A stretch of 64,000 bases of DNA, taken from contig JBOICV010000176.1 in assembly GCA_050740255.1 (NCBI GenBank), positions 15,306-79,305 on the forward strand, in the 5' to 3' direction. This DNA is from JBOICV01 sp050740255 (GTDB taxonomy: Bacteria > Pseudomonadota > Gammaproteobacteria > Nevskiales > JBOICV01). The position numbers and the translations under genes are program-made. This document shows, one piece after another, positions 22,156-31,064 of this stretch. The notes beneath the pieces were generated by a model that ran no database searches, had not been told where the DNA came from, and worked only from the letters and a program-made list of their open reading frames with translations. Each line of letters opens with the position of its first letter. Positions within the stretch are counted from its first letter, which is position 1.

Positions 22156-23274
22156 ATGACATACCACGTCCCCCAACTCAGCCCCGAGCAGTTCGAAGCC
22201 TTTGGCAAGGAACTGGATGCGGTGCGCCAGCGCGTGCTCGCCGACCGCGGCGAGCGCGACGCCAACTACATCCGCAAGATCGTGAAGGCGCAGCGCCGGA
22301 TCGAAGTCGGCGGCCGCGTGATGATGATGGTCCCGCCGGCCTGGCCGCTGGGCGTGGCCGCACTGTCCGTGTCGAAGATTCTCGACAACATGGAGATCGG
22401 CCACAACATCATGCATGCCCAGTACGACTTCATGCAGGACCCGGCGTTCAACTCCAAGAAATTCGAATGGGACCACGCCTCCACCAGCAAGCAATGGCTG
22501 CATTCGCACAACTATCTGCACCACACCTTCACCAACGTCCGCGGTGTCGATCGCGACATCGGTTACGGCGTGCTGCGCATGTCGGAAGCCCAGAAGTGGC
22601 ACCCGTACTATCTGCTCAACCCGGTGTGGGCGTTCCTGCTGGCCACGTTCTTCGAGTACGGCATCTCCATGCACGACCTGGAAGTGGAGAAGGTCTGGAA
22701 GGGCAAAAAGTCGCGCGCTGAAATAGCCCAGTGGTTCCGTGACACCGCGGGCAAGCTGCGCAAGCAGTTGGTCAAGGACTACGTGCTGTTCCCGGTCGTG
22801 GCCGGCCCGATGGCGCCGCTTGTCCTGGCCGGCAATTTCGCGGCCAACCGCCTGCGCGACTACTGGACCTGGGGCATCATCTTCTGTGGCCACTTCCCCG
22901 AGGGCACGCAGGAGTTCTCCAAGGACTACATCAAGAACGAGACGCGCGGCCAGTGGTACTACCGGCAACTGCTGGGCTCGGCCAACATCGAGGGCGGCAA
23001 GCTGTTCCACATCATGAACGGCAACCTCAGCTTCCAGATAGAGCATCACCTGTTCCCTGATCTGCCGGCGCACCGCTACGCGGAGCTGTCGGTCGAGGTC
23101 AGGGAGATCTGTCAGCGCTACGGGCTGCCGTACAACTCCGGCTCGTTCGTCAAGCAGTTCGGCACCGTGGTGCGCAAAATCTTCCGGCTGTCGCTGCCCT
23201 CGCGGAAGGATTTCAAGCTGAAGGGGCGGACGGCAGCGAATGATGCGGCGCAGCCGCTGCCGATGGCGGCCTGA
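22156..23274 (+). CDS. desB: membrane fatty-acid desaturase, DesB type
   Basis: The 372-residue di-iron protein has three histidine boxes: E-I-G-H-N-I-M-H near residue 80, H-S-H-N-Y-L-H-H near 116, and Q-I-E-H-H near 300, with F-C-G-H-F-P-E between. Four membrane segments are expected. DesB-type enzymes introduce a double bond in acyl-CoA or membrane phospholipid acyl chains using oxygen and electrons from the reductase encoded just upstream. A TTG at 22132 is also in frame; the ATG at 22156 is preferred. Of the three desaturases in the cluster, this is the most divergent. Confidence 0.92.
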   Translation: MTYHVPQLSPEQFEAFGKELDAVRQRVLADRGERDANYIRKIVKAQRRIEVGGRVMMMVPPAWPLGVAALSVSKILDNMEIGHNIMHAQYDFMQDPAFNSKKFEWDHASTSKQWLHSHNYLHHTFTNVRGVDRDIGYGVLRMSEAQKWHPYYLLNPVWAFLLATFFEYGISMHDLEVEKVWKGKKSRAEIAQWFRDTAGKLRKQLVKDYVLFPVVAGPMAPLVLAGNFAANRLRDYWTWGIIFCGHFPEGTQEFSKDYIKNETRGQWYYRQLLGSANIEGGKLFHIMNGNLSFQIEHHLFPDLPAHRYAELSVEVREICQRYGLPYNSGSFVKQFGTVVRKIFRLSLPSRKDFKLKGRTAANDAAQPLPMAA

Positions 23275-23365
23275 GCGTCAGTTCGGCTCGGTCATCGGCC
23301 GCATTTTCAAGTACAGTCTGCCGACGCCCCGTGAGACGGCGGCCGCGGCTGCCTGAGGATTGGAT

Positions 23366-23752
23366 ATGCGCACCACGCTAAGCCGGCTGGAAGCCATCAA
23401 GGACCTGGTCCAGGAAGCGATAGACAAGGGCGCGACTTCGGTCGAGCAGATTCATCGCGCCATCGCAGACTTGCCGTTTGCGGCGCTGGAGCGGGGCGGC
23501 CTGCTGCGCGAGCCTAAGCCACGCGAAGTCGTGGGTCAAAGCATCGGCGTGGTGTATGACGCGATCCGCCGCGTGAACAGCGAGGTCGGCGGGCTCGTAA
23601 CCGGCTTGTTCGAATCGCTGGACGATCATGCCGACGCCCAGACCACGCTGAGCCGCAAGCAATTGAGCGAGGCGCTGGATACCGCTTTCGATAAAGAAGC
23701 CGCCACGCTTGAGCCCAAAGGAAAAAAAGCCAACAAGCGCCGCAAGTCCTGA
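23366..23752 (+). CDS. unknown helical protein within the desaturase cluster
   Basis: No family is recognised in this 128-residue protein. It is predicted to be soluble and helical: an amphipathic N-terminal region (L-S-R-L-E-A-I-K-D-L-V-Q-E-A-I-D-K), a middle part with V-G-Q-S-I-G-V-V-Y-D-A-I-R-R-V-N and a lysine-rich tail K-G-K-K-A-N-K-R-R-K-S that could bind acidic lipids or nucleic acids. GAGG lies 8 bases before the ATG. It sits between the first desaturase and the second reductase on the same strand, with gaps of 91 and 30 bases, so it is probably part of the operon. Membrane-associated or phasin-like roles are possible guesses only. Confidence 0.7.
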   Translation: MRTTLSRLEAIKDLVQEAIDKGATSVEQIHRAIADLPFAALERGGLLREPKPREVVGQSIGVVYDAIRRVNSEVGGLVTGLFESLDDHADAQTTLSRKQLSEALDTAFDKEAATLEPKGKKANKRRKS

Positions 23753-23782
23753 GCGCATTGCGCTCTGAACGAGGAGGGGATC

Positions 23783-24898
23783 ATGCAGCCCAGTCCAATG
23801 GAATCGCCACGCTCGCTGTGGGGCCGGTTGACCGCGATCACGGATCTTTTTGCTTATCCGCTGCGAACCTCGCACTACGTCGAACTGGTCAACCCGCTGT
23901 GGACCACGCACAAACTGCAGGCGCGGGTGGTCAAGGTCTGGGACGAAACCAAGGACGCGCGCACGCTGACGCTCAAGCCCGGCCTGAACTGGCGCGGCCA
24001 CCGCGCGGGGCAGCATGTGCGCGTGGGCATTCCGGTCGGCGGCATGCATTACACGCGCACCTACACGATCTCTTCACCGCCGGAGCGTGACGACGACTGC
24101 TTTACCATCACCACGAAAGCGATTCTTGGCGGGCGCATCTCGCATCACATCGTGCGCCAGATCAAGGTGGGCGATTACCTGCCCATCGGTCTGCCGCAGG
24201 GCGATTTCTATCTGCCGGACGCACAGCCGGTGCAGCCGCTGTTCATCACCGCCGGCAGCGGCATCACGCCGGCGATGAGCATGCTGCGCAGCCTGATCGC
24301 GCAGGAGCGCCTGCCGGATAGCGTGCACATCCACTACTCGCCGCATGAGTTCGACGTGATTTTCGGCCAGGAGCTGCGCCAGACGGCGCGCGAGCAGCCG
24401 CGCTACAAGCTGCACGAGATTCACACGCACGAGTACGGCGAGCTGAAGCAGACCAAGGGCTATTTCAACGACGAGCAGCTAAACCGTCTATGCCCGGACT
24501 GGCGCGAGCGCGAGGTCTATGCCTGCGGGCCGCCGGGCCTGCTGGCCGCGCTGGAGAAGCACTTCGAGCAGGCCGGACGTACGCGCCATCTGCACATCGA
24601 GCGCTTCCTCGCCAGCTTCGCCGAAGTGCCCAAGGACGCCGTCGGCGGCCGCGTGCGCTTCGCCAAGAGCAATATCGAAGCGCAGGCGGACCACAAGACG
24701 CCGCTGCTGCGTGTGGCCGAGGATGCCGGCATGAATCCGCCGCATGGCTGTCGCATGGGCATCTGCCACACCTGCAACACCACGCTGGTGTCCGGCTGCG
24801 TGCGCGACTTGCGTACCGGCAAGATTCTGAACGAGGCCGGCAGCATCGTGCAGACCTGCATCTGCGCCGCCGCCGGCGATTGCGCACTCGATCAGTAG
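23783..24898 (+). CDS. second ferredoxin-type reductase (DesC paralogue)
   Basis: The 371-residue protein has the same FAD, NAD(P) and C-terminal [2Fe-2S] layout as the reductase at 20989: R-T-Y-T-I-S-S near residue 93, G-S-G-I-T-P-A-M-S-M-L-R near 157, Y-A-C-G-P-P-G-L-L near 248 and C-R-M-G-I-C-H-T-C near 322. The strong ribosome binding site GAGGAGGGG precedes the ATG. It probably feeds the two desaturases that follow. The two reductases are paralogues but clearly diverged, so each may serve its own desaturase. Confidence 0.9.
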   Translation: MQPSPMESPRSLWGRLTAITDLFAYPLRTSHYVELVNPLWTTHKLQARVVKVWDETKDARTLTLKPGLNWRGHRAGQHVRVGIPVGGMHYTRTYTISSPPERDDDCFTITTKAILGGRISHHIVRQIKVGDYLPIGLPQGDFYLPDAQPVQPLFITAGSGITPAMSMLRSLIAQERLPDSVHIHYSPHEFDVIFGQELRQTAREQPRYKLHEIHTHEYGELKQTKGYFNDEQLNRLCPDWREREVYACGPPGLLAALEKHFEQAGRTRHLHIERFLASFAEVPKDAVGGRVRFAKSNIEAQADHKTPLLRVAEDAGMNPPHGCRMGICHTCNTTLVSGCVRDLRTGKILNEAGSIVQTCICAAAGDCALDQ

Positions 24899-24908
24899 AG
24901 ATGAAGTC

Positions 24909-26066
24909 GTGACCACGAGATTCGGCGTAAACCTCAGCGACGCGCAGATCGAGGAATTCGGCCGCGAGGTGGATGCCATCCGCGACGAGGTTTTCGATAG
25001 CCGCGGCGAGCGCGACCGACAATACATCCTCAAAATCATCAGAACCCAGCGCGTACTGGCCTTGGGCGGGCGCGTGGTGATGTTCCTGAGCATCTGGCTG
25101 CTACCCGCCATCGGACTGCCTTACGCCGGCTGGCCGCAGTTGCTGGCCGTGCTCGGTCTGGGCGCGGCGCTGCTGGGTCTGGCCAAGATCATCGAGAACA
25201 TGGAGATCGGCCACAACGTCATGCACGCGCAATGGGACTGGATGAAGGACCCGGAAATCCAGTCCAGCACCTGGGAGTGGGACAACGTCTGTCGCTCCGA
25301 CCAGTGGATGCACAGCCATAACGTCGTGCATCACACCTGGACCAACGTCATCGGCAAGGATCCGGACGTGGGCTACGGCGTGCTGCGCGTGAGCACTGCG
25401 CAGCGCTGGCGGCCCAAGTTCCTGGCGCAGCCGCTCGTCAATATCCTGCTATGTCTGTTCTTCCAGTGGGGCGTCGGCGCGCACGACATCTTGTTCGCGC
25501 ACAAGACCGGCGCCGGTTCGAAAAAGGTCCTGCTGCGGCGCTTCGCGTGGAAGGCTTGGCGACAGGTGCAGAAAGACTATCTGCTGTGGCCGGCCTTCGG
25601 CGCGCTGCTGACCGCGCTGGCCTGCTGGGCGATGGGCAAGGATGCCAGCACCGCAGCGCTGCCAGCCCTGGGCCTGCTGGTGGCCGGCAGTTTCATCGCC
25701 AATACGCTGCGCAACGTCTGGACCAACGTCATCATTTTCTGCGGGCACTTTCCGCAGGGGGTTCATCACTTCCGCAAGAAGGACGTCGAGGGCGAAACCC
25801 GTGCGCAGTGGTATGTGCGGCAGTTGCTGGGCTCCTGCAATATCGGCGGCGGCAAGCTCTTTCACATCCTCTCCGGGAATCTGAGCCACCAGATCGAACA
25901 CCACCTGTACCCGGACATGTGCAGCAACCGCTATCCGGAGGTCGCGCCGCGTATCCGCGCGCTGGCGTCCCGCTACGGCCTGCCGTACAACACCGGCTCG
26001 CTGGCCCGGCAGTACGGCACGACCACCTGGACTATCTGGCGGCTGGCGTTTCCGGGCGGCGGCTGA
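24909..26066 (+). CDS. membrane fatty-acid desaturase 2
   Basis: The 385-residue protein starts at a GTG 10 bases after the reductase stop. Histidine boxes are E-I-G-H-N-V-M-H, H-S-H-N-V-V-H-H and Q-I-E-H-H. The N-terminal segment A-Q-I-E-E-F-G-R-E-V-D-A-I-R-D-E-V is nearly the same as in the next gene, showing that the two arose by tandem duplication. An internal hydrophobic region around 60-105 and another around 230-265 form the membrane anchors. Regiospecificity and acyl substrate (lipid or CoA) are not predictable from the sequence alone. Confidence 0.92.
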   Translation: MTTRFGVNLSDAQIEEFGREVDAIRDEVFDSRGERDRQYILKIIRTQRVLALGGRVVMFLSIWLLPAIGLPYAGWPQLLAVLGLGAALLGLAKIIENMEIGHNVMHAQWDWMKDPEIQSSTWEWDNVCRSDQWMHSHNVVHHTWTNVIGKDPDVGYGVLRVSTAQRWRPKFLAQPLVNILLCLFFQWGVGAHDILFAHKTGAGSKKVLLRRFAWKAWRQVQKDYLLWPAFGALLTALACWAMGKDASTAALPALGLLVAGSFIANTLRNVWTNVIIFCGHFPQGVHHFRKKDVEGETRAQWYVRQLLGSCNIGGGKLFHILSGNLSHQIEHHLYPDMCSNRYPEVAPRIRALASRYGLPYNTGSLARQYGTTTWTIWRLAFPGGG

Positions 26067-26104
26067 CGCGTAACTGAACGAATTGGATTTGTGAGGCAAA
26101 AATC

Positions 26105-27295
26105 ATGACCGCCGCAAGACTTCCCGCCAAATTACCAGTGGGGCTCACCGAAGCCCAGATCGAGGAGTTCGGCCGCGAGCTGGACGCGATCCGCGACGAG
26201 GTAATGGATTCGCGCGGCGAGCGCGACCGCGCCTATATCCTGAAGGTGATCAAGACCCAGCGCAGCCTGGCGGTGATCGGCCGCTTCATCATCTACGGCG
26301 GGTTGTTCCTGCTGCCGGCCTGGGGTCATGCGCTCGCCGGATGGGCGAGCAGCCTTTCGGTGATCGGGCTGGGCACCGCGATGCTGGGCATCGCCAAGAT
26401 TCTGGAGAATATGGAGATCGCCCACAACATCCTGCACGCGCAATGGGACTGGATGAAGGACCCCGAAATCCAGTCGAACACCTGGGAGTGGGACACGATG
26501 TCGCCTTCCGATCGCTGGATGCACTCGCACAACGTCGTGCATCACACCTGGACCAATGTGCTGGAGAAGGACCTGGATGTCGGCTACGGCATCATGCGCG
26601 TCACGCCGATGCAGAAGTGGCACCCCTTTTACCTGCTGCAACCCCTGTTCTTCATCACGCTCATGCTGTTCTTCGAAGAGGGCGTCGCCCTGCATGAACA
26701 GGCGATAGACGATCACATGAAGGGCAAGAAGACGCTGAAGGAAATCCTGCCGACCCTGCGCCATATCGGCCGCAAGGTGCGCGGGCAGGTGCTCAAGGAC
26801 TACGTGATGTGGCCCGGCGCCGCCCTGCTGGTCAGCATTCCGATCTCGTTTTACGTGCCTGCTTCACCCTGGCTGGCGTTCGGGCTGGTGGCGGGCGCGA
26901 ATGCGGTCGCCAACATCATGCGCAATATCTGGGCCTTCATGATCATCTTCTGCGGCCACTTCCCGGCCGGCGTGCACAACTTCACGCAAGATCAGGTTGA
27001 AGGCGAAACCCGCGCGCGCTGGTATCAGCGCCAGTTGCTGGGCTCCTGCAACATCGGCGGCGGAAAACTATTCCATGTGCTGTCCGGAAATCTGAGCCAC
27101 CAGATCGAGCATCACCTGTTTCCGGACATGTGCAGCAACCGTTATCCTGAGGTGGCGCCGCGGGTGCGCGCGCTGGCCGCCCGCTACGGCTTGCCTTACA
27201 ACACCGGTTCACTCACGCGGCAGTTCGGCACCACCTGGCTGAAAAATCTGCGACTGGCGTTTCCGGGCGGCGAGCTCCAACCGACGCCTGCCTGA
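26105..27295 (+). CDS. membrane fatty-acid desaturase 3
   Basis: The 396-residue protein is the closest paralogue of the preceding gene. Boxes are E-I-A-H-N-I-L-H, H-S-H-N-V-V-H-H and Q-I-E-H-H, with S-N-R-Y-P-E-V-A-P-R-V-R-A-L-A just after the last box. The first box has Ala in place of the Gly seen in the other two. GAGG lies 12 bases before the ATG. It is the last gene of the locus; the next gene starts after 63 bases and is unrelated in function. Confidence 0.92.
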   Translation: MTAARLPAKLPVGLTEAQIEEFGRELDAIRDEVMDSRGERDRAYILKVIKTQRSLAVIGRFIIYGGLFLLPAWGHALAGWASSLSVIGLGTAMLGIAKILENMEIAHNILHAQWDWMKDPEIQSNTWEWDTMSPSDRWMHSHNVVHHTWTNVLEKDLDVGYGIMRVTPMQKWHPFYLLQPLFFITLMLFFEEGVALHEQAIDDHMKGKKTLKEILPTLRHIGRKVRGQVLKDYVMWPGAALLVSIPISFYVPASPWLAFGLVAGANAVANIMRNIWAFMIIFCGHFPAGVHNFTQDQVEGETRARWYQRQLLGSCNIGGGKLFHVLSGNLSHQIEHHLFPDMCSNRYPEVAPRVRALAARYGLPYNTGSLTRQFGTTWLKNLRLAFPGGELQPTPA

Positions 27296-27358
27296 ACCGT
27301 CCTACGAGGCGGTGGAATCACCGCAGGCTTCCCCAGGCTTTGTGTATCATGCAGGCCC

Positions 27359-28033
27359 ATGCCTGGGCCCAAAGATCTGCTCGCCAACAATCGCAAGTGG
27401 GCTACACAGCGACGCGCGGCAAATCCTGAATTTTTCGCGCGGCTGGCGCAGGCCCAGCAACCGGACTATTTATGGATCGGCTGCTCGGATGCAAGGGTGC
27501 CGGCCAACGAATTAATCGGCCTGCCGCCCGGCGAAGTGTTCGTGCAGCGTAATCTTGGCAACCAGTTCTTTCCGCACGACTTCAACGCGGTGGCGGTGTT
27601 GCAGTTCGCGGTGGAGGTACTCAAAGTGCGGCATGTGATCGTCTGCGGCCACTACGGCTGCGGCGCGGTCAACGCGGCCATGCATCACGCCGCGCCGGGC
27701 CGCGGACTGGACGCCGTCAAACGCTGGATCACCGACATCCGCCGCACCCGCATGCGCTCGCGCAAGGAATTGCTGCGCCTGGATCCCGCCGCCTGCCGGG
27801 ACCGGCTGTGCGAGCTGAACGTGATTCAGCAGGTGGAGTACTTGCGCGCCTCGCCCGCCGTACGTGGCGCTTGGGCGCGTGGACAGAAGCTGTCCGTGCA
27901 CGGCTGGATTTATCATCTGGAAGACGGTCTGCTGCAAGACTTGAGCGTGACCGTGAGCGGGCTCAAGGACAAGCCGCTGCGTTTCGCGCGCGAGGCAAAA
28001 ACCGAAGCACCGCTCCGCCGGCGAGCGAAATAG
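27359..28033 (+). CDS. can: beta-class carbonic anhydrase
   Basis: The 224-residue protein has the complete zinc site: C42 in I-G-C-S-D-A-R, D44 and R46 as the Asp/Arg dyad, and H98 and C101 in V-C-G-H-Y-G-C-G. It interconverts CO2 and bicarbonate in the cytoplasm and supplies bicarbonate to acetyl-CoA carboxylase and other carboxylases. Its position after the desaturases could link it to fatty-acid synthesis, but it may simply have its own promoter. No Shine-Dalgarno sequence is evident. Confidence 0.95.
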   Translation: MPGPKDLLANNRKWATQRRAANPEFFARLAQAQQPDYLWIGCSDARVPANELIGLPPGEVFVQRNLGNQFFPHDFNAVAVLQFAVEVLKVRHVIVCGHYGCGAVNAAMHHAAPGRGLDAVKRWITDIRRTRMRSRKELLRLDPAACRDRLCELNVIQQVEYLRASPAVRGAWARGQKLSVHGWIYHLEDGLLQDLSVTVSGLKDKPLRFAREAKTEAPLRRRAK

Positions 28034-28042
28034 GCGTTGAGG

Positions 28043-28107
28043 GATGCCCGTTCCCCCTAGAGGGGGAAGTCCCACCCCCACCCTGACCCCCCCCTCAAGG
28101 GGGAGGG
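28043..28107. repeat. C-run/G-run palindromic repeat between convergent genes
   Basis: TTCCCCCT-AGAGGGGGAA and CCCCCCCTC-AAGGGGGAGGGAA form hairpins in the gap between the carbonic anhydrase and the convergent crotonase. The element resembles those at 7793 and 17799. It may help end transcription in both directions. Confidence 0.65.
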
Positions 28108-28110
28108 AAC

Positions 28111-28893
28111 TTACTTCCCGGAGAATTTGCCCGGCCGGCGCTCCATGAAAGCGCGCAAGCCCTCCTGCATATCTTCGGATTTCATCAGCGGAATCAGATC
28201 GGGCAGCAGCCGCGCAAAGGCGGCATCTTCGCCCTGCCGGCGTACCAGGCGCGCGGATTTCAGCGTCGCGTAAACGCCGAGCGGCGCCTGCGCGGCGATG
28301 GTCTGGGCGATTTGTAACGCGCGTTCCAGTTGCTTACCCGGCTCCACCACTTCCTGCACCAGTCCCAGGCGCAGCGCTTCGGCCGCGTTGATTTCATCTG
28401 CCGTCAGCAGATAACGCATGGCATTGCCCCAGCCGACTTCCTGAATCAGCCGCACGGTAGCGCCGCCGACGGGATAAATGCCGCGCTTGACCTCAATCTG
28501 GCCGAAGCGGGTATCAGACGCGGCGACGCGGATGTCGGTGGCGAGCAGCAGTTCAATGCCCAGCGTCAGACAGAGGCCTTGCACGGCCATGACCAGCGGC
28601 TTGCTGACGCGCCTGGCATCGTCGGCGCCGAGGGGATCGAGCCCGCCCGGCGGCGGATCGGGGAATTTCCCCGCGGAAAACGTCGCCGCCCATTTCGGCA
28701 GGTCGAGGCCGCCGGTGAAATGATCGCCGTGCGCGAACAACAAGCCGCAGCGCAGGTTCTGATCCTGCTCAAGCTGGCCGTAGGCCGCGCCGAGCTCCTG
28801 ATACATCTCCAGATCGAAGGCGTTGCGCTTTTCGGGCCGGTTGAGGCCGATCAGCAGGACTTGACCACGGACTTCAGTAGTAACTTTGCTCAT
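28111..28893 (-). CDS. enoyl-CoA hydratase/isomerase family protein
   Basis: The 260-residue crotonase-fold protein has N-R-P-E-K-R-N-A-F at the CoA-binding start, D-H-F-T-G-G-L-D-L near residue 65 and a G-L-C-L-T-L-G-I-E-L-L-L-A-T-D-I-R oxyanion segment near 110. The usual catalytic glutamate region (R-F-G-Q-I-E-V-K-R-G-I-Y-P) is present. GAGGT supports the ATG at 28893. It is the last gene of a four-gene minus-strand run, seven bases after the SMP-30-like gene. Substrate unknown. Confidence 0.88.
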   Translation of the reverse strand: MSKVTTEVRGQVLLIGLNRPEKRNAFDLEMYQELGAAYGQLEQDQNLRCGLLFAHGDHFTGGLDLPKWAATFSAGKFPDPPPGGLDPLGADDARRVSKPLVMAVQGLCLTLGIELLLATDIRVAASDTRFGQIEVKRGIYPVGGATVRLIQEVGWGNAMRYLLTADEINAAEALRLGLVQEVVEPGKQLERALQIAQTIAAQAPLGVYATLKSARLVRRQGEDAAFARLLPDLIPLMKSEDMQEGLRAFMERRPGKFSGK

Positions 28894-28900
28894 TGATTTT

Positions 28901-29977
28901 TTACCTCGCTGGAATGGGTAGACGCGCAAACGCCGGCGCCGTCAGGCTGCCGAGATACAGGTATTCGCCGTAAGGCTCGGCGCTGGTGATGGGCGCGAAG
29001 GCGTCATGCGACGCGTCCTGCAGGTTGTGAATGACCTTGCCCTCGCTGTCGAGCGCGAGCACGAAGGCGTGATGCACTGGCTTGGGCTGCAGCACTTTGG
29101 GCAGGCGCATCATCAGCTTGCGGAGCCACGGCTTGTCGGCGGCGACATCGATCGCCGGATTGCGCGGTGTTACCAGCGCGAGCCAGAAGTTGCCGCGCTC
29201 GTCCCCGGTGATGCCATCCGGCAGACCCGGCAGGTTGGCGAAGAATACGTCGAAGCTGCCGGCCGGCTCCCCCTTCAGCCAGTAACGCAGCACATTGTAG
29301 CTGCCGGTTTGATTGACCAGCACGAAGCTTTCGTCAGCAGCGAGCGCGACGCCATTCGCGAATTGCATCCCGGCAAGCAACACACTCGTGTTGCCGCTAG
29401 CCGGATCGTACTTCAGCAAGCGGCCGTGGCCGCCATGCTCGAGAATGTCGTCCACTCCGACATGCGGGTGATAGCCGAACTTGCTCGATGCGTCCGAAAA
29501 ATAAATCATGCCGTCGCCGGCGACTTCGACGTCGTCGGCGAACTTGATCGGAACGCCCTCCGCTTCGGTCGCCAGCACCTTGAGCTGGCCGTCCGGCGCG
29601 ATGGACAAGAGCCCGCGCACTGCATCCGCCACGATTAAATTCCCCTGCGCATCGAAGTCCAGGCCGAGCGGGCGGCCGCCGGTGTTGACGATGACCTGCG
29701 GGTTGCCGCCGTTGACGTCAAAGCGCACCAGCCGGCCGTCCTTGTAGCCGACATAAATCTGCCCCTGCGCATCTAGCGCAACGTCCTCCGGACCGACGCC
29801 GGCATCCACACCCAAACGTTCTACCTTGGTCAAGGCGTCATTGACTGCATAAGGCCCGGCCAAAGCCGGCGCGGGTGGTGGTGTCCAGGCCACCGGTTCG
29901 ATTGGCACCGGCCAGAAAAACAGGTAGGCGAGGGCGGCGATGACGACCGCGCCGATCAGCAGCAATATGTTGCGCAT
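28901..29977 (-). CDS. SMP-30 / strictosidine-synthase-like beta-propeller protein
   Basis: The 358-residue protein has an N-terminal membrane anchor or signal (R-N-I-L-L-L-I-G-A-V-V-I-A-A-L-A) and a six-bladed propeller, with G-P-E-D-V-A-L-D near residue 65, G-R-P-L-G-L-D-F-D, A-D-D-V-E-V and the L-P-G-L-P-D-G-I-T-G-D segment. The family includes lactonases and arylesterases (SMP-30, APMAP); a calcium-dependent lactonase acting outside the cytoplasm is plausible. It is 13 bases after the hydroxy-acid oxidase gene, suggesting that it hydrolyses a lactone related to that enzyme's substrate. Confidence 0.82.
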   Translation of the reverse strand: MRNILLLIGAVVIAALAYLFFWPVPIEPVAWTPPPAPALAGPYAVNDALTKVERLGVDAGVGPEDVALDAQGQIYVGYKDGRLVRFDVNGGNPQVIVNTGGRPLGLDFDAQGNLIVADAVRGLLSIAPDGQLKVLATEAEGVPIKFADDVEVAGDGMIYFSDASSKFGYHPHVGVDDILEHGGHGRLLKYDPASGNTSVLLAGMQFANGVALAADESFVLVNQTGSYNVLRYWLKGEPAGSFDVFFANLPGLPDGITGDERGNFWLALVTPRNPAIDVAADKPWLRKLMMRLPKVLQPKPVHHAFVLALDSEGKVIHNLQDASHDAFAPITSAEPYGEYLYLGSLTAPAFARLPIPAR

Positions 29978-29990
29978 GGGTTCTTCGACT

Positions 29991-31064
29991 TCAAGGTTTA
30001 AGCAGGCTGGCGTCAATATCGCTCAAACGCGTACAACCTGCCAGCGCCATGGCATCCGACAATTCCTGACGCAGAATCTCAAGCACTCGCACCACGCCGG
30101 CTTCGCCATCCACCGCCAGCCCCCACAACACCGGGCGGCCGATCAGCACCCCGCGCGCGCCGAGCGCCAGCGCCTTGAGTACATCCGCGCCGCGCCGCAC
30201 ACCGCCATCCACGTAAATCTCGCAGGCTCCCTGCACCGCCGATACCACATGCGGCAGCGCCGCAACCGTGGCGGGACTGGTATCCAGCTGCCGACCGCCG
30301 TGATTCGATACCATCACCGCCTGCGCGCCATGCTCAGCGCAACGGCGTGCGTCATCGCCGCGGCAGACGCCCTTCACCACCACCGGCAGTTTGGTGGCGG
30401 CGCACAGCCATTCCAGATGCCGCCAGGACAAGGCGCCGTCGAATAGCGTATTGACGTAGGCCGCCAAACCAGAGCCCTCGACTTTGGGGAAGTCGCCTTT
30501 GCCCGCCGGCACCACATTCTCTACCGCTAGGCCAGGCGGCAACTGGAAGCCATTGCGGGAGTCACGCTCGCGATTACCCCAGACCGGCGCGTCCACCGTG
30601 AGTACGATCGCCTCCGCTCCGGCGGCTTCGGCACGCGCAATTAAATCGCGCGTCACGCCGCGGTCTTTATAGATGTAAAGCTGAAACCATTTGGGGCTCG
30701 CTGCTTCGCGAAACACCTCTTCCATCGCGGTGTTGGACAGTGAGCTCAGAATGAACAAAGTACCCGCTCGCCTGGCTGCGCGCGCGGCGGCAATCTCGCC
30801 CTCCTTGCAGGCGAGTTTATGAAAAGCCGTGGGCGCAATCAGAATTGGCATTGAAACCGGACGTCCGAGCACGGTCGTTTCGAGTACGCGCGGCTCGACA
30901 CCGGCCAGCACGCGGTAGTAAATCGGGATGCGCTCCCAGGCCGCGCGGTTTTCGCGCAGCGTCACTTCGTCCAGTGCGGCACCGGCGTAGTACTCGTAGA
31001 CCTCTTTCGACAGACGACTGCGCGCAGCTTCCGCGTAGTCCGCGAGATTCAGCATATTGCTCAT
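29991..31064 (-). CDS. FMN-dependent alpha-hydroxy-acid oxidase/dehydrogenase
   Basis: The 357-residue TIM-barrel protein has the full family signature: E-Y-Y-A-G-A-A near residue 24, P-I-L-I-A-P-T-A near 74, Q-L-Y-I-Y-K-D-R (FMN region), active-site S-N-H-G-G-R-Q-L-D near 254 and D-G-G-V-R-R-G-A-D. It oxidises an L-2-hydroxy acid such as lactate, glycolate or a longer hydroxy acid. The start overlaps the stop of the membrane protein upstream by four bases. Membrane lactate dehydrogenase (LldD) is one alternative; the length fits either. Confidence 0.92.
   Translation of the reverse strand: MSNMLNLADYAEAARSRLSKEVYEYYAGAALDEVTLRENRAAWERIPIYYRVLAGVEPRVLETTVLGRPVSMPILIAPTAFHKLACKEGEIAAARAARRAGTLFILSSLSNTAMEEVFREAASPKWFQLYIYKDRGVTRDLIARAEAAGAEAIVLTVDAPVWGNRERDSRNGFQLPPGLAVENVVPAGKGDFPKVEGSGLAAYVNTLFDGALSWRHLEWLCAATKLPVVVKGVCRGDDARRCAEHGAQAVMVSNHGGRQLDTSPATVAALPHVVSAVQGACEIYVDGGVRRGADVLKALALGARGVLIGRPVLWGLAVDGEAGVVRVLEILRQELSDAMALAGCTRLSDIDASLLKP

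Noticed and set aside
21370..23073. 567-residue open frame antisense to the first reductase and desaturase
   Set aside because: The sense strand carries two clear families with all active-site motifs. Long antisense frames are expected in GC-rich DNA; composition is His/Arg/Ala-rich without domains.
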